Assembly: GCA_002284615.2 (NCBI GenBank)
Contig: MU069463.1
Location: 600,192 to 611,596 of the forward strand
DNA: 11,405 bases
Source: Dunaliella salina
Taxonomy: Eukaryota; Chlorophyta; Chlorophyceae; Chlamydomonadales; Dunaliellaceae
Direction: 5' to 3'
The notes under the pieces are model-generated. The model did no database searches and had not been told where the DNA came from. It saw only the letters and a list, made by a program, of their open reading frames with translations. A program made the position numbers and the translations under genes. Below, one piece after another: positions 6,715-11,405 of this stretch; position 1 is the stretch's first letter, and each line of letters opens with the position of its first letter.

Positions 6715-7440
6715 AAAGTTCAACCATGTCTGGTACGGAAACTGAGCGACACAACATTGCCAGCAGAATCCTCCTCAAAAAGATATCAGCAAAGGCCCTC
6801 TAGGGGCAGGCATTGCCTCCATGGACATTGGCAGAACAGACCGTCTTGCTTTGCAAGGCCTACAGATCCCCGTACACGCAATTAATATAACCCTCCCTAA
6901 ATATACTTTTCCTCACCGCGTCCCTGACAAGGACAGGCTCACTTCCAGTCGGCCTGGTGCTCTATCAGTTGTTCCTCTGAAAAGAGTGCTCAGGTCAAAT
7001 CCCCATTGTCAATTGAGAAATGGGGGTCGGAGGGGGAACAGGGAGGACTCAACGCCAGCCACAGCCACTTCACCCACTTTCAGGGCCCGAGGCCCTAGTC
7101 AGCTCCTCCCACATCCATCTTTCTTGTGGAAGTCAAATACTGTGAAGACACCCGGCCCAACAGCCAGTTAGAGGCCTCAAAGCAGCAGCACCGCGACCTG
7201 TGTCGTCATCTTTCAAGGGCCTCAGCTCAAGTCACCTTTCATACTATCCTGTTAGGTGTGGGTGGAGTCATCTACACCCCTCACACATTGGATCCTCTTA
7301 AAGAGCTTGGTCTTGACACTTACAAGGCCACCAAGCTTGCTCGGAAGCTTCACACTCATTCTGTCCAGTATGCTTACAAACTTGCTAGCACTAGAGGCGC
7401 TCTCAAGAAAACATATCCCAACTCTCATCACAAGGTCAGG
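6715..7440 (+). pseudogene. REL endonuclease and C-terminus of copy B
   Basis: Blocks in order: ERHNIASRI, KGPLGAGIASMDIGRTDRLA (one frameshift between these near 6790), LPKYTFPHRVPDKDRLTSSR, RPGALSVVPL, then after another frameshift (between about 7099 and 7125) VEVKYCEDTRPNSQLEASK, QVTFHTILLGVGGVIY, DPLKELGLDTYKATKLARKL and HSVQYAYKLASTRGAL. The nuclease Asp of RPD is Gly here (GGT, 6956-6958), one transition away from GAT. Glu (7129) and Lys (7135) of E-V-K remain. Copy A shows the intact Asp, which supports reading this as a lost active site. Confidence 0.7.
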
Positions 7441-7605
7441 CACGGGCTACTGTTAGTAACCCTCTTGATCCTCACTGACTTCTTTCTTTTGCTTTCTCTT
7501 GGTGTAGGGGTTACACGGCGCCTCGGCCTTAGGCATCCCCTTTTCCTTAATTGATATGGGGAGTGTTTTCACTGCCTGCATAGTTTTCCTTTTCTTTTCT
7601 CTCTG
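7441..7605 (+). other. 3' untranslated region and tail of copy B (T6)
   Basis: A pyrimidine-rich stretch leads to CCCCTTTTCCTTAATTGATA, a hairpin (about 7554-7582, inner stem AGTG/CACT) and a TTTTCCTTTTCTTTTC tail (7584-7599). This is the reference 3' end for the other tails in the window. Confidence 0.68.
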
Positions 7606-7609
7606 TCCT

Positions 7610-8335
7610 TTACTTCTACAATTTTGATCCCATCTGCAGATTTGGCCTAACCAAAAGTCCATAAAACAGCAACCAAACTCCGCAATCATGCTATCGAGAC
7701 CTTCCAAAAGTTAATAGCACCAAACATGCCCTGGACAGGGTGGGCTGCATCCCAGAGAGCAAGATGCGCAGCAGGACGGATGGCTGGAACCCCTCCGGAC
7801 CTAGTTTAGGCTTGCACTATTGGTGGGACCCACTGTGGGTGTCAGCGCTGACTGTCTTGCCCTTAAACATTGCACGCTGTGCGCAGACTTTCGCCTGTCA
7901 GACTGAAAAGGTATAGGTTTCAGACACCTTTCCCCGAGAAGTCCTGCTTCAGCTAAGATGCCCCGGCAAACAGGTACAGCTGAGAAACCCTTTCCTTTCC
8001 TACTATTTCATACTCCTCTTTTTCTCGTACTGAAAGCTTGAACGAAGGGCTGGCATTGCCAGATTTCCAGCATTGCTCCCCCCTTGTCTTTTCTTCCGAA
8101 GAAAAGGGAAGTCCCTTCAAGCGCCATGGTCTAATCTTTTGCAGCGATGGGCTTTCGTGTTTTTTTTCCCAATCGCCCACCATCCATGGAGAGATAAAAG
8201 GTACACCAAGTTGGCAAACATGGATGTGTTTTGATAAGGGACTTCTCAAGTTACCCGTAACAATCAAGGTCCAAGTTGGTTGATAGCTGAGCATTAGACG
8301 AAAAAACGTTACAACAAAGGTATGCTTGCTTCATG
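7610..8335. other. Stretch with no recognisable gene
   Basis: Open frames on either strand are short and match nothing I know, including one of 113 codons on the minus strand (7953-8294). No terminal repeats or RNA genes are evident. Confidence 0.5.
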
Positions 8336-8339
8336 GTCT

Positions 8340-8645
8340 CTAAGTGTCGTGTGTCAGTCTCATCTGCACCAAAATCACATCTGGGACACGCATCTCTTCT
8401 GGAACCTCTTCCTTTGGTATCCTCCGCACTTCGAAACCTTCTTGACTTGCCCACTGTAAAAATGACTCCACCTCCTGTGTTGCGTCGAACAGCCACACAG
8501 TATCATGGTATGTAAGAATGAATGATGGTGCATGAGAATGTTGTGCACCATCCTGCAGTGTGCTCACAGCACAAGCTGTTCCAAAAAAGGTGTGCATTTG
8601 CTGACAGAGAATGATGTCCCAAAAATCTAAGAATTCAATTGCCAT
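8340..8645 (-). CDS. Possible C-terminal exon, METTL21-like lysine methyltransferase
   Basis: This 101-codon minus-strand frame reads DFWDIIL, then HAPSFILTYHDTVWLF, EVESFLQWASQEGFEVRRIP, KEEVPEEMRVPDVILVQMRL and ends at a stop. The pattern D-I-I-L, a hydrophobic strand ending in ILTY, a helix, then GFEV..IP and a final PD-hydrophobic strand resembles the C-terminal half of METTL21/FAM86-type seven-beta-strand methyltransferases. The SAM-binding first half is absent. Minus-strand TTCTTAG and CTGTCAG just upstream of or inside the DIIL codons could be splice acceptors. No upstream exon was found, so this may be the last exon of a gene whose start lies to the right, a pseudogene, or a chance frame. 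The family call is an inference from motif shape. Confidence 0.32.
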   Translation of the reverse strand: MAIEFLDFWDIILCQQMHTFFGTACAVSTLQDGAQHSHAPSFILTYHDTVWLFDATQEVESFLQWASQEGFEVRRIPKEEVPEEMRVPDVILVQMRLTHDT

Positions 8646-8659
8646 TTTGAAAAAGATCG

Positions 8660-9475
8660 CATAAGCTATGAAGCACTACGCGTACTGCAATCCAATCTTT
8701 GGCGAAGCCCTGTTCATCGGGCGTGAGCCCCTAGGTTTGACTTTTTCCCGGTAAAGTTCACACCTGGCCACCCAGGCCCTCCCAGCGCATCCCCCGCCCT
8801 GAAACCCGGCATGCAGGCCGAGCAAACTTCAACAGCGAGACCCATAATGTCAGGGGGCTGATGGGGCCATGGGCAAAGTGTTCTTGAACAATCGTAGCTG
8901 AGTAGAAGGTACCAGGCATGGCTCGCCCACCGCACCCCCCGCCCTGATAGTTGGCATGCAGGCCAAGCAAAGTCGTTCATCGGGAAATCTGGAGTTTGGT
9001 GCCCTGGGGTGCAGCGATCAAAGAGAGAAAGCAAACATTCTTCGATGTTTCGGCAAAGATTCCACGATGCTTTGGTTTGACCGACCCAGCCGGCTAACCC
9101 ACGCCCACTGAAGAGCACCAGATGTTACGGCTCTATCAGCACACATATCTTCACGCAACCGCTGAGTCCGGGGCTCGGTAGCGGCGTGCCAGACAAAATC
9201 CATGTGCTCAGCTCGCTGGCGATTATCGCATGCTAACAATTTCAATTACGATTGCATCCACAACGTATGCCTGAGCCATGGTGCACCCTGCACAGCGAGT
9301 GGAGACGAGAAGGTTGGCAAGCTTTGCTGCGGTGCGAAGAGGAGCAGGGCCCCTTTATCCTGTGCATTGAAGGAGTTGTGTCTCTGGCGCATGGCCTGCC
9401 TAGTCGACGTCCAGGTGATGGTGGGCAAAGGGGGTCAGCTTGCATGGCTCTCCCTCAGCGTTACAGCGCAAAGAA
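8660..9475. other. Stretch with no recognisable gene
   Basis: Frames of up to 134 codons on the minus strand contain no motif I recognise. A short direct repeat lies at 8780-8973 and is listed separately. Confidence 0.45.
8780..8973 (+). repeat. Diverged direct repeat pair
   Basis: CCCCCGCCCTGAAACCCGGC plus ATGCAGGCCGAGCAAAC (near 8790-8827) recurs as CCCCCGCCCTGATAGTTGGC plus ATGCAGGCCAAGCAAAG (near 8936-8972). GTTCATCGGG also occurs twice nearby (8711 and 8974). The cause is unknown; it may be the remains of a local duplication. Confidence 0.55.
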
Positions 9476-9480
9476 GAGAA

Positions 9481-9790
9481 TGCATGCAGCAAACATCGTG
9501 CACAATGGAGTGCATGAAGCAACCGTGATGCATAATGTTTGTAGCAATCTTGGTGCACAATGTGCAAACGCAGCATGCAGCACAGCAATGCAGTGATCCA
9601 TGCAGCAATGCACAGCCATGCATGCAGTAATCCACACAGCTGTGCACACAGCCATGCATGCTGTGATGCGTGCAGTGCTGTGCAAAGCCATGCATGCAAT
9701 TATGCATGAGCAACATGCAAAGCCAATGCATGCAGAATTCATGAGCATCATCCGAAGCGGAACATGTTGTAATGCATGCTGCAGTGCACC
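9481..9790. repeat. TGCA/CATGCA-dense low-complexity region
   Basis: By hand count, about 25 TGCA tetramers lie in roughly 310 bp, many as ATGCATGC or TGCATGCA. About one would be expected by chance. Several frames stay open as a result and give His/Ala/Met- or Cys/Leu-rich peptides, which I take to be non-coding by-products. Spacing is irregular, so this is not a simple tandem repeat. Confidence 0.75.
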
Positions 9791-9799
9791 AAGCAAGGT

Positions 9800-10700
9800 A
9801 CCCTGGTAAAGCATTCACACTTGCTCGCGCATCACAGCATGCTCAAGTGCTGTCATGGGCATTTTGGCTCTTGCAATTCAAGGGGGTTTGTGACTGAAAT
9901 CTCCTGCCGGTGACAGAATGGCTTCACCGATTTTCCAGCGTTGCTTGCGATGCTTCCCCCACTTGTTGTTCTTGCCCTTGCATTGCTTACAACCATGAAC
10001 AAGCAATCATGTCAAGCTCTTCTGTTGGCCCCCTGTATCTTGAGTTGTGCAATGGACAGCATCAATAATGCAGCCCTTGGCTGTACCCCCCACCTTTCCA
10101 CGGCTTTGTCATAGAATAGAGCCAAACACCTCAGACTTGGTAACAAAGCCATCAGCAAAGGCAACCTTGGCTCAACTTCTGCCACCATCAAAACGCCTGC
10201 TGCATTTTGAAGCTCCTTAATGGGACGTGGGATCCCAGGGGGCATAAGAGGTGCTTTTCTGACAAGTTACTGCGGTAGCTCAACTGCCATTCTTTTCCGG
10301 CTCCCTGGTCAGGCATGAGGAGGGCGCCAGTATTGAGGAGATCCCCGGATTGAACCATTGAGGCTGGGTTGTGAAACTGGTGCTATATCGGTAGGATTCA
10401 AGGGGACGCTCTTTCCTGAATGCACGCAGCCAAATGGCGAGCATAAACCTATCTTTTTTCTCTTTTTTGGTGCTCTTTCGGCATGCCTCCCCATCAATAA
10501 TGCTAGCGCTTATGCAAACACAAAAGGCACCTAGGAATGCTGCCTTGATGAGGCCAATACCTGGCGGAACCACTGAAGGGATGACACAACATTGTGCGAG
10601 ATATCTGCTTCGGTCTGAACACAAGACATGCAGCTTGCCAAAAAAAATTATTTGAGGCGGTGCGAATGTGTGCCAAGAAGTATAAAGCTTTGTGGATGAG
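9800..10700. other. Stretch with no recognisable gene
   Basis: Two minus-strand frames (10012-10245 and 10280-10792) are open, but neither shows a known domain. The second owes part of its length to the CAG/CTG repeat, read as poly-Ala. One short hydrophobic run (GLIKAAFLGAFCVCISASII) is not enough to call a membrane protein. Confidence 0.45.
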
Positions 10701-10716
10701 TGAGCAAGGCAGTGTC

Positions 10717-10750
10717 CAGCAGCAGCAGCAGCAGCTGCTGCTGCTGCTGC
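10717..10750. repeat. (CAG)6(CTG)5 perfect palindrome
   Basis: Six CAG units (10717-10734) are followed directly by five CTG units (10735-10749). Bases 10719-10750 form a 32-bp perfect palindrome without a spacer. Either strand can fold into a long hairpin, so length instability is expected. Confidence 0.9.
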
Positions 10751-11295
10751 AATGGCAGCAGTAGCATCCCCCTCCTCCTCCAGCAACAGCAACCAAAAGC
10801 AATGACAATGGCAGTGAGAGCGAGGATGGGGTTGGCAGCAGTGAGTGTATAACTCATGTGTATGTGTAGGCAGGAGGGCACTGATGGGCTTATCCTTGTA
10901 AAAAAATTATATATTTGGAATCCTGAGATTGAGAGCTATTGGTCGGTGTATGTATGGGTCCAATCGGAGAGGGTGGTTGGTGGGTGGTCCTTTGGTGGGG
11001 TTTGGACTTTTTGGGACCCTCCCTCCAGAATTTTTTCTGAGCCACTTCTGTGGGGTTAAAAATATATCATCGGATTCCGGATCTCAAGGGCTGTTGATTG
11101 GCACCCTTTCTGTAGGAATTGGTAAAAAGGGGGGGGGTTCTGTGTGCATGGCTGTGAGTCAGTGGAGCTTGAGGAGATCGCCCAAATGCAGCAGATTAAA
11201 GCTGTTCAGGGTCCTAGACCTTTGCAGGCTCTACTTGCTATATGGCAACCTCAAGCAAAATAAGCTTTTTTTTTATGATTTAGAAACAAGTTGGG

Positions 11296-11335
11296 TGTGA
11301 TCCTGCGGATCACATAAAAAGGGGCGGAGCTGCCC
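11296..11335. other. Two adjacent hairpins
   Basis: TGTGATCC-TGC-GGATCACA (11296-11314) is an 8-bp perfect stem with a 3-base loop. It is followed by GGGGC-GGAGCT-GCCCC. They lie between a T-run and a TG microsatellite. They could be the folded end of a mobile element or chance; no partner end was found. Confidence 0.5.
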
Positions 11336-11351
11336 CACCCCCTCCACAATG

Positions 11352-11352
<1 letters not shown>

Positions 11353-11405
<53 letters not shown>
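11353..11405. repeat. (TG)n microsatellite, runs off window
   Basis: Uninterrupted TG dinucleotides fill the last 53 bases and reach the window edge. Tracts like this are typical of eukaryotic nuclear DNA and can adopt Z-DNA. Confidence 0.95.

Larger units (their letters stand above)
5792..7605 (+). mobile_element. Non-LTR retrotransposon copy B (RNase H-CCHC-REL), broken
   Basis: This plus-strand piece starts within RNase H and runs to the element's true 3' end. It covers RNase H (5792-6400), a degraded zinc region (about 6560-6670), the conserved RHNIASRI block (about 6750), REL (6940-7330), the C-terminal HSVQYAYKLASTRGAL and a 3' untranslated region ending in a hairpin and TTTTC tail. 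Two short inserts (5850-5930 and 6016-6089) interrupt RNase H. Several frameshifts and stops are present. It is about 60% identical to copy A in the best-conserved block by hand comparison, so A and B are different subfamilies rather than recent duplicates. Confidence 0.72.

Noticed and set aside
9600..9809. Open frame encoding a Met/His/Ala-rich peptide.
   Set aside because: It follows from the TGCA repeats, and overlapping frames on the other strand are equally open.
10280..10792. 170-codon minus-strand frame with a poly-Ala run and a hydrophobic stretch.
   Set aside because: No recognisable domain, length inflated by the triplet repeat and no supporting gene signals.

Overview
The window looks like repeat-rich nuclear DNA of a eukaryote. 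There are no ribosome-binding sites, operons or long intact genes. Almost every recognisable coding stretch is a decayed piece of a retrotransposon, and microsatellites and low-complexity tracts are common. A non-LTR element combining RNase H with a restriction-like endonuclease (compare Dualen/RandI, first described in Chlamydomonas), plus miniature LTR elements with Met-tRNA-like primer sites, suggests a green alga or another plant-lineage or algal protist. That placement is an inference, not proven.

Bases 1-1740 hold two very small LTR retrotransposons (TRIM type). Both have TG...CA terminal repeats of about 70 bp, a primer-binding-like site, a polypurine tract and a perfect 5-bp target duplication. 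TRIM-1 (137-1208) is on the plus strand and carries a chromodomain fragment of a Ty3/gypsy chromovirus in antisense. TRIM-2 (1339-1712) is on the minus strand. Read in its own orientation, each element sits after the same 8 bp, TTAGAACG. With both removed, the host sequence reads open for about 94 codons.

Bases 1740-2820 have no recognisable gene, only an 18-bp perfect palindrome.

Bases 2820-7605 are a nest of non-LTR retrotransposons. Copy A (minus, about 5205 to 2820) and copy B (plus, about 5790 to 7605) encode, in order, RNase H, a CCHC-type zinc motif and a PD-(D/E)XK endonuclease. Both are broken by stops and frameshifts. Five further pieces with the same kind of 3' end lie within or between them: two 5'-truncated tails inside copy A, one between the copies, and two short inserts of 81 and 74 bp in the RNase H region of copy B. 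Almost all 3' ends share a hairpin followed by a (TTTTC)n tail. This self-nested family, with its hairpin end and possible mini-elements, is the most interesting content of the window.

Bases 7610-11405 are gene-poor. They hold one minus-strand open frame that may be the last exon of a lysine-methyltransferase-like gene (8340-8645), a short direct repeat, a region very dense in TGCA (9481-9790), a perfect CAG/CTG palindrome (10719-10750), two adjacent hairpins (11296-11335) and a (TG)n microsatellite running off the end. No complete host gene, rRNA, tRNA or CRISPR array was found.
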